Positions 1 to 9,195 of a DNA stretch of 64,000 bases are shown here, one piece after another; the stretch's first letter is position 1; every line of letters begins with the position of its first letter. Origin of the DNA: a gamma proteobacterium symbiont of Stewartia floridana (GTDB taxonomy: Bacteria; Pseudomonadota; Gammaproteobacteria; Chromatiales; Chromatiaceae); assembly GCA_003676145.1 (NCBI GenBank), contig NAUB01000015.1:80753-144752 (forward strand), written 5' to 3'. The notes beneath the pieces were generated by a model. That model was not told where the DNA came from. It saw nothing but the letters and a program-made list of their open reading frames with translations, and searched no databases. Made by a program: the position numbers and the translations under genes.

Positions 1-729
1 ACCACCGCATTGGAACGTCATTTGAACAACAATTACCAATTGGCTGAGGAGGAATCAATTCAATCACGCGACCTGGCAATCTTCCATTCCGGCAAGTTAC
101 GGGGCACCGGAATGTTGATTACCGAATACCAAGACGAGGAGAAAAACAAAGACTATATGGTCTGGTTACCCGCACTGAGAAAGATCAGAAGATTCGCCCA
201 ACCTCAACACGACGATGCCTGGGGAGGCAGCGTCTTCACATTCGGTGATGTCACCCTGAGAAAACCTGATGACGAGGAGCATGAACTGATTGGCAAGAAA
301 AAGCTCCGCACCTGTCTGGGCGCCATCGATGATCTCGAAAACAAACACTATCGCTATGTTGGTGAACTTCCAGAGCGCAGCTGCCGTCACATCAACAAAC
401 AGGTCTACGGCTTGAAAAGCACCACCAAGTTCGACTACTGGTGGTATGACTATCGGATCAGTTACATCGATACCACAAGCTTTGCCGACTATCGCACCCT
501 CTACTTCAAGGATGACGAATTGATCAAAGTCATCGACCGGGACTGGGGACTGGTGGACGGTGACAGGGAGAGTGATCCACGGGCCCTGTTCTGGAAATAC
601 TGGTATGGTCTCGACCTGCGAACAGGCCAGGAGAGTTGGGCGGTGATTCCGAAAAAAGTGGTCAGTTACAATAAAAATCGCAGAAAGTCATTCTGGACTG
701 AAAAGACTTTGCGCAAGATAAAGCGTTGA
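1..729 (+). CDS. Outer membrane lipoprotein-sorting (LolA-like) protein, 3' part
   Basis: The frame is open from the window edge to a TGA at 727-729, so the start lies outside; about 240 residues are visible. The pattern of beta-strand segments with an internal GTGM...YMVWLPALRKIRRF stretch and the closing region rich in Trp, Tyr and basic residues fits the LolA-like family annotated as outer membrane lipoprotein-sorting protein (often next to RND/MMPL exporters). Such proteins form an open beta-barrel half that carries a lipid or lipoprotein in the periplasm. The signal peptide, if any, is not in the window, and neither is the partner exporter. The family call rests on recalled resemblance, the substrate is unknown. 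Confidence 0.6.
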   Translation, partial: TTALERHLNNNYQLAEEESIQSRDLAIFHSGKLRGTGMLITEYQDEEKNKDYMVWLPALRKIRRFAQPQHDDAWGGSVFTFGDVTLRKPDDEEHELIGKKKLRTCLGAIDDLENKHYRYVGELPERSCRHINKQVYGLKSTTKFDYWWYDYRISYIDTTSFADYRTLYFKDDELIKVIDRDWGLVDGDRESDPRALFWKYWYGLDLRTGQESWAVIPKKVVSYNKNRRKSFWTEKTLRKIKR

Positions 730-738
730 GATGGTTTC

Positions 739-772
739 AGTCCGCAAATGAACGCTAGCAAACGTAAATCTT
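739..772. repeat. Dispersed repeat, GTCCGCAAATGAACGC family
   Basis: The stretch reads AGTCCGCAAATGAACGCTAG followed by CAAACGTAAATC. It matches other intergenic copies at 2655-2696, 9706-9738 and 26435-26470 (the last inverted). It sits between a plus-strand gene end and the end of the convergent ABC permease gene. Confidence 0.7.
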
Positions 773-805
773 AAGTATCGGATCGATTTACCTTGTAAGC
801 TATCG

Positions 806-1582
806 TCACTCCTTGATACCTACGCCTCTGGAGAGAAGTCTCAAACTGTACCATGTCAGCACGGCGATGAAGCCAAAGATAATGACCAGTGCGATTCGCA
901 CATCGATATCCGATACCCCCAGCAGTCCATAGCGGAAGGTGTTGACCATGTAGAGAACCGGATTGGCCAGGGAGACCTGTTGCCAGAATTCTGGCAGAAG
1001 TTGTATCGAATAGAACACGCCCCCAAGATAGGTCAGCGGCGTCAATACAAAGGTGGGGACGATGGCGATATCATCAAAACTTTTGGCATACACCGCATTG
1101 ATGAATCCGGCCAGGGAGAAGAGGATTGAAGTCAGCACAAATACCAGCAGGGTCAGGCTGTAGCTGTTGATCGTCAAGTCGGTGAAAAACAGCGATATCC
1201 CGGTTACCACCGTACCGACGATCAGCCCCCTCGCCATGCCTCCGGTTACATAACCGGCCAGTACAATCCAGTTCGGTACCGGTGCGATCAACAGCTCTTC
1301 AATATAGTGCTGAAGCTTGGTACTGAAAAACGAGGAGACCACATTGGCATAGGAGTTCTGTATCACCGACATCAGGATCAGCCCGGGAACAATGAACTCG
1401 ATATAGCTGTAGCCTTCCATCATGCCGATGCGCTCACCGATCAATTTACCGAAAATTATAAAGTAGAGCGTGGTGGTAATGGCCGGCGGCAGAATGGTCT
1501 GCACCCAGATCCGGGCAAACCTCAACACCTCTTTGGTGACAATGGTCTGATAGGCGATAAGTTTTACATTGCCTGCGCTCAT
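806..1582 (-). CDS. ABC-2 type transporter permease
   Basis: 258 residues with about six hydrophobic membrane spans and the ABC-2 permease layout (YadH type): an N-terminal cytoplasmic stretch, a first span near residue 30-50, and a C-terminal region with PLTYLGGVFYS and NPVLYMVNTFRYGLLG motifs that are typical of this family. It should form the membrane channel of an exporter together with the ATPase encoded just upstream. Its ATG overlaps the ATPase stop by four bases (ATGA), so the two are translationally coupled. The substrate cannot be read from the sequence; relatives export polysaccharide, lipid-linked or drug-like molecules. Confidence 0.88.
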   Translation of the reverse strand: MSAGNVKLIAYQTIVTKEVLRFARIWVQTILPPAITTTLYFIIFGKLIGERIGMMEGYSYIEFIVPGLILMSVIQNSYANVVSSFFSTKLQHYIEELLIAPVPNWIVLAGYVTGGMARGLIVGTVVTGISLFFTDLTINSYSLTLLVFVLTSILFSLAGFINAVYAKSFDDIAIVPTFVLTPLTYLGGVFYSIQLLPEFWQQVSLANPVLYMVNTFRYGLLGVSDIDVRIALVIIFGFIAVLTWYSLRLLSRGVGIKE

Positions 1583-2511
1583 GAGGTCTGCTCCTCACTT
1601 TTTGATTGCGCCACCAGGTCGATAAACAACTGCTCAAGTCGGTTCTGTTTATTGCGCATACTCATTACCGCAATACCTTGCTGAGTCAGGGATTCGAACA
1701 GGCTGTTCATACTCTGTTCACGCTGTACCGTTACCTCAACGGTCTTGTCACCGACCAGCTGCAGGTTATAGCCAGGTAACTCCGGTGCCGTCGTCAGGGG
1801 CTTGCTGATATCAAGTACGAAATGCTCCGTATTCAGCTGACTGAGCAGATGGGACATGCTGGTCTGTTCGACAATCCTGCCATGATCGATGATGGCAATG
1901 TTGCGGCACAGGCTTTCCGCCTCTTCCAGGTAGTGGGTGGTGAGAATAATGGTTGTGCCCTGGCTGTTGATCTGCTTCATGAATTGCCACATGGCACGGC
2001 GGATCTCGATATCGACACCGGCCGTCGGCTCATCCAGAATCAGCAGCTTGGGTCGATGCACCAGCGCCCTGGCAATCATCAGGCGACGTTTCATTCCACC
2101 AGACAACCAGCGTGCCTGGGTATGTCGTTTATCCCACAGATCGAGCTGACGCAAACTCTCTTCAGCCCGCTGAAAGGCCGCTTTTCTGGGAATGCCATAG
2201 TAACCGGCCTGATTCACCAGAATCTCAACCACCGGCTCCCACATATTGAAGTTGAACTCCTGGGGAACCAGCCCAATCATCGATTTGGCTTGGTTCTTTT
2301 GCCGGTCCAGGTCCTTGCCATAGATACTGACCTGTCCGGCTGTTTTGTTGGTCAGCGAAGCGATAATACTGATGGCCGTGGATTTACCTGCCCCGTTGGG
2401 GCCCAGCAGGGCGAAAAAATCCCCTTCAGCCACATTCAGGTTGATACCTTTCAAGGCCTCGAAACCGTTACGGTAGGTCTTGTGAAGATTTTCGATTACC
2501 AGTGCAGACAA
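1579..2511 (-). CDS. ABC transporter ATP-binding protein
   Basis: 310 residues. Walker A GPNGAGKS lies at residues 37-44, the signature LSGGMKRRL near 136-144, Walker B LLILDEPTAGVD just after, and the switch histidine in LTTHYLEEAE. The C-terminal 80 residues form the small accessory region common in YadG/CcmA-like exporters. It drives the permease encoded directly downstream (four-base overlap). The pair is an exporter of unknown substrate. No promoter is obvious; an AGGAGTAT-C-ATACTCCT palindrome lies just upstream (about 2545-2562). Confidence 0.9.
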   Translation of the reverse strand: MSALVIENLHKTYRNGFEALKGINLNVAEGDFFALLGPNGAGKSTAISIIASLTNKTAGQVSIYGKDLDRQKNQAKSMIGLVPQEFNFNMWEPVVEILVNQAGYYGIPRKAAFQRAEESLRQLDLWDKRHTQARWLSGGMKRRLMIARALVHRPKLLILDEPTAGVDIEIRRAMWQFMKQINSQGTTIILTTHYLEEAESLCRNIAIIDHGRIVEQTSMSHLLSQLNTEHFVLDISKPLTTAPELPGYNLQLVGDKTVEVTVQREQSMNSLFESLTQQGIAVMSMRNKQNRLEQLFIDLVAQSKSEEQTS

Positions 2512-2654
2512 TGTTTACGGTCCTACAGACTTAGAGCGCCAAGCGGAGGAGTATCATACTCCTTTTCGTCCAGCTTTAATGGGGGCAGTCGCAGTAAATT
2601 GCAACCTTATTAACCTGGGCGGTTTAAAAAACCAAGCAATCTGAAGCAGGGATC

Positions 2655-2696
2655 GATTTGCGAATTTTAGCGGTGATTAGCGTCCATTTGCGGCTG
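2655..2696. repeat. Dispersed repeat, GTCCGCAAATGAACGC family (inverted, diverged)
   Basis: Reads GATTTGCGAATTTTAGCGGT followed by GATTAGCGTCCATTTGCGG. It shares the GCGGTGATTxGCGTCCATT core with 9811-9829 and, reverse-complemented, with 9660-9678. It lies between the promoter side of the ABC operon and the end of the ParA gene. Confidence 0.65.
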
Positions 2697-2724
2697 TCAA
2701 CGTCACAACACAGCCACAACGGGT

Positions 2725-3468
2725 TTAACCCAGGCGACGCTGCATCTCCAGCCACAGGGCCTGATAACAGCTGGCAGCAACGCTTTTTGGCGCAAATGCC
2801 TGCACCGGCATGCGGTGGATACCCATTTTTTCCACATCACTGGCATAGGGTATCTGTGCCTTCAACAGCTCTCCATGGGTGTCAGGCAGGTTTTTCATCA
2901 CATCCAGATGCATTCGTTTGCGTCGGTCGACCATGGAGAAAAAAGGCATCAGTTCCAATCCGGTAATCCGATGTCCTTCCAGGAAGTCGAGCAGTTGCCG
3001 GTAGGTACGCAGCGACAGGGTTGTGGGAATCAGGGGTAACAGCAAACCCTCTGCAGCACGAAAGATATTCTCTGATACCAGAGAGATACTCGGCGGACAG
3101 TCGAGAAAAACGTAGTCGTAGGCTTGCGACAGTGGTCGCAGCAGTTTCAGCAACTGCTTGGTCGGATTCTTCGCCTCTTCCAGTCGCAGATCCATATTCC
3201 GATAGGAGAAGTCTGCCGGCAGCATGTCCAGGTTTTCGAAATCGGTCGCCTTGACCACCTCATCGAGATCCAGCTTGCCTTTGATCAGACGTTTATTGCT
3301 GCCCTTGACCTTGGGTTTGATGCGAAAATAGTAAGTGGCTGCCGCCTGAGGATCCAGATCCCAGATCAAAGTACGGTAGCCTTCGGTCGCAGCCAGATGG
3401 GCCAGATTGACAGCGGTGGCCGTCTTGCCCACGCCCCCTTTGATATTGTAAACACCGAGAATATGCAT
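2725..3468 (-). CDS. ParA/MinD-family ATPase
   Basis: 247 residues. A deviant Walker A KGGVGKT sits at about residues 10-16, followed by the switch segment LIWDLDPQAAAT and by DYVFLDCPPSIS, the hallmark order of ParA-type P-loop ATPases. These position chromosomes, plasmids or protein complexes by dynamic polymerisation on the nucleoid. No parB gene or parS-like cluster is nearby, so this is an orphan ParA rather than a chromosome partition gene. The start at the ATG is preferred (GGAGG six bases upstream); a GTG three bases earlier is possible. The ATG overlaps the upstream CHAD gene stop (TGATG), which suggests coupled translation and a shared role, perhaps placing polyphosphate granules. 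Confidence 0.85.
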   Translation of the reverse strand: MHILGVYNIKGGVGKTATAVNLAHLAATEGYRTLIWDLDPQAAATYYFRIKPKVKGSNKRLIKGKLDLDEVVKATDFENLDMLPADFSYRNMDLRLEEAKNPTKQLLKLLRPLSQAYDYVFLDCPPSISLVSENIFRAAEGLLLPLIPTTLSLRTYRQLLDFLEGHRITGLELMPFFSMVDRRKRMHLDVMKNLPDTHGELLKAQIPYASDVEKMGIHRMPVQAFAPKSVAASCYQALWLEMQRRLG

Positions 3469-5021
3469 CACGCCCCTCCAAACAGTTTACGAAAGGCCTT
3501 TTGATTCCCTTCGCTGCTGAAGGCGGCAAACAGATTGGCAAACTCCTCTCGAGCTTTTAGCTGCCTTTCGAACAGGCGCCCCACCAGTACCCCCATTGCC
3601 ATCAATGCACTGGCCGGCGCCCCCTCTTTGAGCATTTCGCTGCCGATATCCTCGAGTGACTGCGCCTGGACTTCCAGATCCTGAAACTCTCCCAGATTAT
3701 CGAGGATCACCTTCAGCGCCTTGATCAACTCCCGAATCGCCGGCTTGGGATAGAGACTCTGAAAAAACTCCATCATATAGCGCAGCTTCTTACAATCCTT
3801 GCGCAGGTCATGCAGCATTTCGGCCGGTGAGTCCGGCCCAATCGCCAAGCCATCATTCAAGACCCGTGCATAGAGTTTACTGATCCGCTTGTCTGCCAAT
3901 TTGGCAGTGGCCTTATTGGCGTTGGGGGCATTCTCCTGATCGGCTTTGCTCTCTTCGAGCCACTGCCGCCAGGTTTTGATCAGTTTACGGAAATGGGGCG
4001 AATTGAGCTTCTTGACCAGTTTTGCCTGCTCTGTCTTATGGTGGTTCAAAAGATAGCGGTAGAAAGGATCGAGATCTCCCTGCAACGCTTCCGGCAGGCT
4101 GGCACGATACTGTTCATACTTCAACAGATAGACATCCAGATCCCGGGTCGGCCCGGTCACCTGGCCAATCCAGCCAAATCCCCGCTTGAAGGGTTCAAGC
4201 TGCTGGGGATCGAAAACCCCTTTGATCTGGGTCATCGCTGAGCGGGTACGCCGGGTCGCAACCCGGAGGTCGTGCAGAAATTCACTGTCGAGATCCGCTT
4301 TGGTGCCGGCAACGTTGGCCTCCAGGGTATTCAGCAGATCCAGCATGATCTGTCTGGCGGTACTGTCTGCACTGGCATAAGGATCCAGTCGATAGTTCAA
4401 CTTGGAGCTGTAGTCTCCCGGTTTGATCGCGGCACCCTGCAGCGCATCCTGGTAGAGGCTCTGCCCACAGTTACGCAGCTTCATTGCCTTGAGGTATGCA
4501 ACGATCTTCTCGAAATAGCTCTGATATCCCTTCAGCGGCTTCAACACAATGCGCCCCTCCAACGGGCCTGATTGCTTACCGTCGATGGAGGCATAGCTGT
4601 TCTGCTCCAGTACCACTCTCACCACGGTCTTCTCTTCACTATCAAGCAGTGCCAGAGTCTGCTGCTGCTGAATTACATGGACCTTGGGTTGCAAGACCCG
4701 CATTTCAAGTACCGATGACAGCAGATCGGCCAGAGCACCCGCAGGCAGGTCTTTTGCGAACCCGGGAGGTTGATCGATTATCTGGCTGAGTGGTTCCCTA
4801 CGGCCCTTTATCGAGTGCCAGCAGAGCCGATTGTGGGTGCCCTGCTCCTGATATAGCTCACCACCCGCATTCCAGACTCTCCAGTCAAAACTGTCGTAGT
4901 AAGTCAGTTTTACTTTGGAGGGCACCTCTTCCCGTAAACCGTGGGACTCCTTGAAGCTACTCTTCAACTGCTGAAGATCAAAATCGTCCGGTAACAGGTA
5001 GGATATCGGGTGTAAGGGCAT
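3468..5021 (-). CDS. CHAD domain-containing protein
   Basis: 517 residues. The C-terminal two thirds carry the conserved histidine alpha-helical domain: FLHDLRVATRRTRSAM near residue 245-260, later MLHDLRKDCKKLRYMMEFF, both typical histidine/arginine helices of CHAD. The N-terminal 200 residues may be a degenerate CYTH-like region, but its EXEXK signature is not seen. CHAD proteins bind inorganic polyphosphate and are found on polyphosphate granules (established for the family). The gene overlaps the ParA gene downstream, so the pair probably forms one operon. Polyphosphate granules are common in sulfur bacteria, which makes the link plausible but unproven. Confidence 0.82.
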   Translation of the reverse strand: MPLHPISYLLPDDFDLQQLKSSFKESHGLREEVPSKVKLTYYDSFDWRVWNAGGELYQEQGTHNRLCWHSIKGRREPLSQIIDQPPGFAKDLPAGALADLLSSVLEMRVLQPKVHVIQQQQTLALLDSEEKTVVRVVLEQNSYASIDGKQSGPLEGRIVLKPLKGYQSYFEKIVAYLKAMKLRNCGQSLYQDALQGAAIKPGDYSSKLNYRLDPYASADSTARQIMLDLLNTLEANVAGTKADLDSEFLHDLRVATRRTRSAMTQIKGVFDPQQLEPFKRGFGWIGQVTGPTRDLDVYLLKYEQYRASLPEALQGDLDPFYRYLLNHHKTEQAKLVKKLNSPHFRKLIKTWRQWLEESKADQENAPNANKATAKLADKRISKLYARVLNDGLAIGPDSPAEMLHDLRKDCKKLRYMMEFFQSLYPKPAIRELIKALKVILDNLGEFQDLEVQAQSLEDIGSEMLKEGAPASALMAMGVLVGRLFERQLKAREEFANLFAAFSSEGNQKAFRKLFGGA

Positions 5022-5319
5022 ATTATTGTCTCTATTGCCAAACCATAAAGATTAACTGACCTGCCCTTGCGAAACAAATGGCAGATCAGCTATAGGGTTG
5101 ATCATAGACGAGAAATTCCAGATTGGTATTGATATTGAGCAATCAAACAGGCTGGCGAAAGCCGGCTCAACAGGGGCCTGCCCAACCACAAAAGGGCAAA
5201 CTGCAGCCATACCGACAGACGCTCACCTGACTGATTGGCTGCTAACGGCTTGCTCGGCAGTGACTCAATCCATGCCCTAAGAGCGCAGCTGAGCCGAATT
5301 CCTTGAGGTGCGGTTGTGG

Positions 5320-7968
5320 CTACTCATCGGCAACACTTTTACTCGCGATCTCAAACACATCCTTGGAGATATCCGCTTGTGCCAATACCCGCTCAAACGC
5401 TTTTCGCATCAGTTGCTGGCGCGACTCATCGTAACGCCGCCAGCGACTCATGATGCGCAACAGGCGGGCGGCGATCTGCGGATTCAGGGAGTCCAAAGTG
5501 ATCACCTGATCGGTGAGAAACTCATAACCCGAACCGTCGGCGGCATGAAAGGCGAACAGGTTGGTTGAGCAGAAGGCGCCGATCAGACTGCGCACCTTGT
5601 TGGGATTGCGTATTGAGAAGGCCGGATGCTCCATTAGCGCCTTCACCGAGGCGAGGGTTCCAGGCAGATTGGAACCGGCCTGGACTGCAAACCACTTGTC
5701 CATGACCAGAGGATCCTGCTGCCACTTCGCTTCAAAATCGCTCAGTGCCCGGTCTCGCTCCGGGATATCACGATTGACCAACCCATCCAGAGCAGCCATC
5801 ACATCGGTCATGTTATCGGCTGTTTCAAACTGAGCCATGCAGATTCGGTCGATCTGCGTGTCTTCGAGACTCATCAGATAGCTCAAGGCGAGGTTTTTCA
5901 GGCGTCTCTGCCCGATCGATGCGGAGGTAATCTCATACGCCTGCGACTGATTGCGCTCATAGACAGCGCTAAAATCATCCCGCAGTGCTTCTGCCAGGGC
6001 CTGTTTCAACCATTGACGGGCCTGATGTATTGCCTCCACATCCACCTGTGTCATCTGATCACCGATGGTCGATTCCGAAGGCAGACTCAGCAGTTCGCTC
6101 AACAGCGCCTTGTCGGCCTGCTGATCGGTCAGCGCCAAACGGTAGGCCTCGACAAATCCCCCCGGCAATGCCAGCGACTGCCCCTGTTGACAGGCTTCAA
6201 CCAGTTTCAACAAGGTACGTCTGGCCAGCGTCTGTGCGGCATCCCAGCGATTAAAGTCGTCCGACTCTTTCGCCATCAGGAACATCAGCTGATCGTCGCT
6301 GTAGTCATACTCCAGTTTCACCGGGGCAGAGAATCCCCGCAGGATCGAAGGCACCGGCTGTTGCGGCAGATCATGAAAGACGAATGTCTGCGTCGCCTCG
6401 GTCAGCTCCAGCACCTGCTCCTTGAACGAGCCCGTTGCTCCCGCGCGGCTGTTTAGCGGCAGAGACTCTCCCTGACTGTCCAACAGCGCCAGAGCGATGG
6501 GGATATGAAAAGGTTTTTTCTGCTTCTGCCCTGGGGTTTCCGGTGTGGTTTGACTGAATGTGATTTGCAAACGCCCCTGCTGCTCATCATAGTCTGTCGA
6601 CACTCGTACCTGCGGTGTACCGGATTGGCTGTACCAGAGACGAAACTGGCTCAGATCCCGCGCGCTCGCATCCTCCATGCATTTGACGAAATCGTCGGTT
6701 GTCACCGCCTCTCCGTCGTGCCGCTCAAAATAGAGATCGGTTGCCTTGCGGTAGGTCTCGGCACCCAATAGGTTGGCCTGCATCCTGACTACTTCCGCAC
6801 CTTTCTCATAGACAGTAACGGTATAGAAGTTGTTGATCTCGATGTAGCTCTCCGGGCGCACCGGGTGGGCCATCGGCCCCGCATCCTCGGCAAACTGGTG
6901 GCTGCGCAGCAGTCGCACATCCTCGATCCGTTTCACCCCGCGGGAGCCCATGTCGGCGGAAAACTCCTGATCCCTGAAGACGGTCAAGCCCTCTTTCAAA
7001 CTGAGTTGGAACCAATCCCGGCAGGTGATGCGGTTACCGGTCCAGTTATGAAAATACTCATGCGCAATCACCCCCTCGATATGCTGAAAATCACTGTCGG
7101 TGGCCGTATCGGGGCGGGCCAGCACAAATTTGGAATTGAAGATATTCAGCCCTTTGTTCTCCATCGCCCCCATGTTGAAATCGTTGACCGCGACGATCAT
7201 GAAGATATCGAGATCGTACTCCCGGCCATAGCGCTCCTCGTCCCAGGCCATGGCATGTTTTAGGGAAACCATCGCATGGTCGCACTTATCGATATTCTCC
7301 GGTTCCACATAGATGCGCAGATCGACCTCGCGGCCGGAACCGGTGGTGTAGCTGTCCTGCTGAAACCTCAGATCGCCGGCAACCAGGGCAAACAGATAGC
7401 AGGGTTTGGGAAAGGGATCCTCCCAACGAACCTGATGACGCCCCTCGGGCAGATCCTGCTGTTGGACACAGTTACCGTTGGACAGCAGTACCGGGTAGGC
7501 CGCTTTATCGGCAATGATGGTTGTATCGAAGCTGGCCATCACATCGGGTCGGTCGGGAAAATAGGTGATCCGTCTGAATCCTTCCGCCTCACACTGGGTA
7601 CAGTACATCTTTCCCGACTGATAGAGCCCTTCCAGTGCGGTATTCTCCTGTGGCCTGATCTCTACCTGGGTCGACAGGGTGAATCGCTGTTTGACGTCAG
7701 CAATGGTAAGCCCATGGTCATCCAGCTGATAGGAGGTCTCATCCAACTCCTGGTCATCAATGGCAAGCTGCAGAAGCTTCAACTTCTCACCATCCAGCAC
7801 CAGCTCCGGATTCTGCTCGGTCGAGGCAGGATTGCGACGCATCTGCAGGCGGCTTGTAACCAAGGTCCTATCCTGCTGCAGATCGAACTCCAGGGAGACC
7901 TGATCAACCAGAAAATGTGGTGGCTGATAGTCTTTGAGATAGATGGACTTGGCGTTATCTGTTCGCAT
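5320..7968 (-). CDS. pepN: Aminopeptidase N (M1 zinc metallopeptidase)
   Basis: 882 residues, the normal size of the proteobacterial PepN type. The exopeptidase motif MGAMEN is followed about 35 residues later by the zinc site HEYFHNWTGNR, with the third ligand glutamate in LSLKEGLT. A tyrosine in FYTVTVYEKGAEVVRM provides the usual transition-state stabiliser. PepN removes N-terminal residues from peptides in the cytoplasm during protein turnover. It stands alone: 298 bp without recognisable features separate it from the CHAD gene, and its 5' side faces a long repeat-bearing gap. Confidence 0.96.
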   Translation of the reverse strand: MRTDNAKSIYLKDYQPPHFLVDQVSLEFDLQQDRTLVTSRLQMRRNPASTEQNPELVLDGEKLKLLQLAIDDQELDETSYQLDDHGLTIADVKQRFTLSTQVEIRPQENTALEGLYQSGKMYCTQCEAEGFRRITYFPDRPDVMASFDTTIIADKAAYPVLLSNGNCVQQQDLPEGRHQVRWEDPFPKPCYLFALVAGDLRFQQDSYTTGSGREVDLRIYVEPENIDKCDHAMVSLKHAMAWDEERYGREYDLDIFMIVAVNDFNMGAMENKGLNIFNSKFVLARPDTATDSDFQHIEGVIAHEYFHNWTGNRITCRDWFQLSLKEGLTVFRDQEFSADMGSRGVKRIEDVRLLRSHQFAEDAGPMAHPVRPESYIEINNFYTVTVYEKGAEVVRMQANLLGAETYRKATDLYFERHDGEAVTTDDFVKCMEDASARDLSQFRLWYSQSGTPQVRVSTDYDEQQGRLQITFSQTTPETPGQKQKKPFHIPIALALLDSQGESLPLNSRAGATGSFKEQVLELTEATQTFVFHDLPQQPVPSILRGFSAPVKLEYDYSDDQLMFLMAKESDDFNRWDAAQTLARRTLLKLVEACQQGQSLALPGGFVEAYRLALTDQQADKALLSELLSLPSESTIGDQMTQVDVEAIHQARQWLKQALAEALRDDFSAVYERNQSQAYEITSASIGQRRLKNLALSYLMSLEDTQIDRICMAQFETADNMTDVMAALDGLVNRDIPERDRALSDFEAKWQQDPLVMDKWFAVQAGSNLPGTLASVKALMEHPAFSIRNPNKVRSLIGAFCSTNLFAFHAADGSGYEFLTDQVITLDSLNPQIAARLLRIMSRWRRYDESRQQLMRKAFERVLAQADISKDVFEIASKSVADE

Positions 7969-8532
7969 CGGTATTCCTGTCTGTTGTACAACAGCCCCGC
8001 TGTTGGCTATTGATCGTTTATCCTGAGCAGTCTAAAGCTGCGAGTTGAAAGCAACAATGGTGTTGCACAATTTTCTTATGCCACTCATCAGGTGACTGAT
8101 TAAACCCTGCACAGGGCTTAAACCATCACTTGCTTGAGGCGTGACAAACCGGGTCTATTCTTTCCAATTAGGGCCTAGGGCGAATGGTACTTACTTAAGC
8201 GTTATTTGGTGGGGCATGGCCCCACCCTGCAGTTAAACTCATGGTGTAGGGTGGAGCCATGCCCCACCAAAACCCTTTGATAGAACTCGATGCAACGAGT
8301 TCTGATGCTTATTGCCCGGCGACAAAGTAAACGCCATTCTGGCCTCGGACCTGTTATCACTAATCCAATAGCTTGTTGTGACGAACTCAGCAACCCAGCA
8401 GATTTCATGGCATATCAACAGATACGGGCTATCCTCCGGTAGAAGTGTGATCAGCCTGCTGTTAGGATACTACTCCATTATAAAAAACTATTTTTACCGC
8501 TATTACAGTTAGTTAGCATGAGGAGCCCATTA
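7969..8532. other. Gene-free region with repeat element
   Basis: 564 bp between the divergent starts of pepN and grxC. It holds a hairpin-rich repeat (8163-8366). The rest is A/T-rich near 8470-8515 and probably carries the grxC promoter. I see no convincing gene; an open minus-strand frame at 8202-8408 lies inside the repeat. Confidence 0.6.
8163..8366. repeat. Compound hairpin repeat (GGTGGGGC family)
   Basis: Starts near TTAGGGCCTAGGGCGAATGG and contains GGTGGGGCATGG at 8208-8219. A near-perfect inverted copy, CCATGCCCCACC, ends at 8268, so the two make a long stem with internal smaller hairpins. The segment ACCCTTTGATAGAACTCGAT after it matches 61146 onward (ACCCTTGGATAAAACTCGAT). It ends with GACCTGTTATCACTAATCC (8348-8366), a variant of the end sequence seen at 62066. 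Compared with the 61038-61219 copy it has an extra inverted unit inserted in the middle. Confidence 0.75.
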
Positions 8533-8802
8533 ATGCCACAAGTCGTCATGTATTCCACCGCGATCTGCCCCTACTGTGTTCGCGCCAAGCATCTGTTGGA
8601 AAACAAGGGCGTCACCTATGAGGAGATCCGGATCGATCACGATCGGGAAATCATGCAGGAAATGATGCGTCGCAGCAATCGTCATACCGTGCCGCAGATC
8701 TTCATCGATGACTTTCATGTGGGTGGCTATGACGATCTTGCGTCGATGGAGATCTCTGGGCAGCTCAACCAGCTGCTGGGAATTGCGGATGACGACCTTT
8801 GA
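8533..8802 (+). CDS. grxC: Glutaredoxin 3
   Basis: 89 residues from the ATG at 8533, close to the usual 80-90 for GrxC. The dithiol active site CPYC is at residues 12-15, the cis-proline loop is in TVPQIFIDDFHVGGYDDL. It reduces protein and mixed glutathione disulfides in the cytoplasm. An earlier in-frame ATG at 8518 is rejected because the ribosome-binding site GAGGAG lies directly between the two. The gene overlaps hslR by 14 bases and probably shares its transcript. Confidence 0.95.
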   Translation: MPQVVMYSTAICPYCVRAKHLLENKGVTYEEIRIDHDREIMQEMMRRSNRHTVPQIFIDDFHVGGYDDLASMEISGQLNQLLGIADDDL

Positions 8803-9193
8803 TCTGACAGCAAAGGTGCGGCTCGACAAGTGGCTCTGGGCGGCGCGCTTCTTCAAGACCCGACAGATCGCTGCAGAAGCGATCAATGGAGGCAAGGTAC
8901 ACCTCAATGGGCAACGTACCAAACCGGGGAAAGAGGTAAAGGCGGGAAGCCATTTGAGAATCCACAAAGGCTCCCTGGAGTGGGATATCCAGGTGAGTGT
9001 TCCCGCAGACCGAAGACGACCTGCGACCGAGGCCCGACTATTCTATGAAGAGACCCCGGAGAGTGTCGCCAGGCGAGAGAAGGTGATGGAAGCGCAACGG
9101 TTGCAGCGCGCCAGCCTGCCACAACCAGCCCACGGCAAACCCTCCAAACGGGACCGTCGTATGATTCACCGTTTCACCAATAAATCGGGATAA
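8789..9193 (+). CDS. hslR: Heat-shock protein 15 (S4 RNA-binding protein)
   Basis: 134 residues, the usual Hsp15 length. The S4 domain starts at once (VRLDKWLWAARFFKTRQIAAEAI, about residues 10-32) and continues with GGKVHLNGQRTKPGKEV; the tail is basic (KPSKRDRRMIHRF). In E. coli Hsp15 binds free 50S subunits carrying a nascent chain and recycles stalled ribosomes. The start at 8789 overlaps the 3' end of grxC; longer in-frame starts would extend far into grxC and are unlikely. Confidence 0.93.
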   Translation: MTTFDLTAKVRLDKWLWAARFFKTRQIAAEAINGGKVHLNGQRTKPGKEVKAGSHLRIHKGSLEWDIQVSVPADRRRPATEARLFYEETPESVARREKVMEAQRLQRASLPQPAHGKPSKRDRRMIHRFTNKSG

Positions 9194-9195
9194 TC

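Noticed and set aside
2545..2562. AGGAGTAT-C-ATACTCCT palindrome as a terminator
   Set aside because: Loop of one base and no gene ending before it on the plus strand; may only be an operator-like palindrome.
5098..5280. 60-codon plus-strand frame upstream of pepN's end
   Set aside because: TTG start, no ribosome site, no family features; the 298-bp gap appears empty.
8202..8408. Open minus-strand frame of 68 codons
   Set aside because: It lies inside the hairpin repeat and translates low-quality sequence.
8518..8532. Earlier ATG for grxC
   Set aside because: It overlaps the ribosome-binding site AGGAG of the ATG at 8533, and the extra residues are not part of glutaredoxin.
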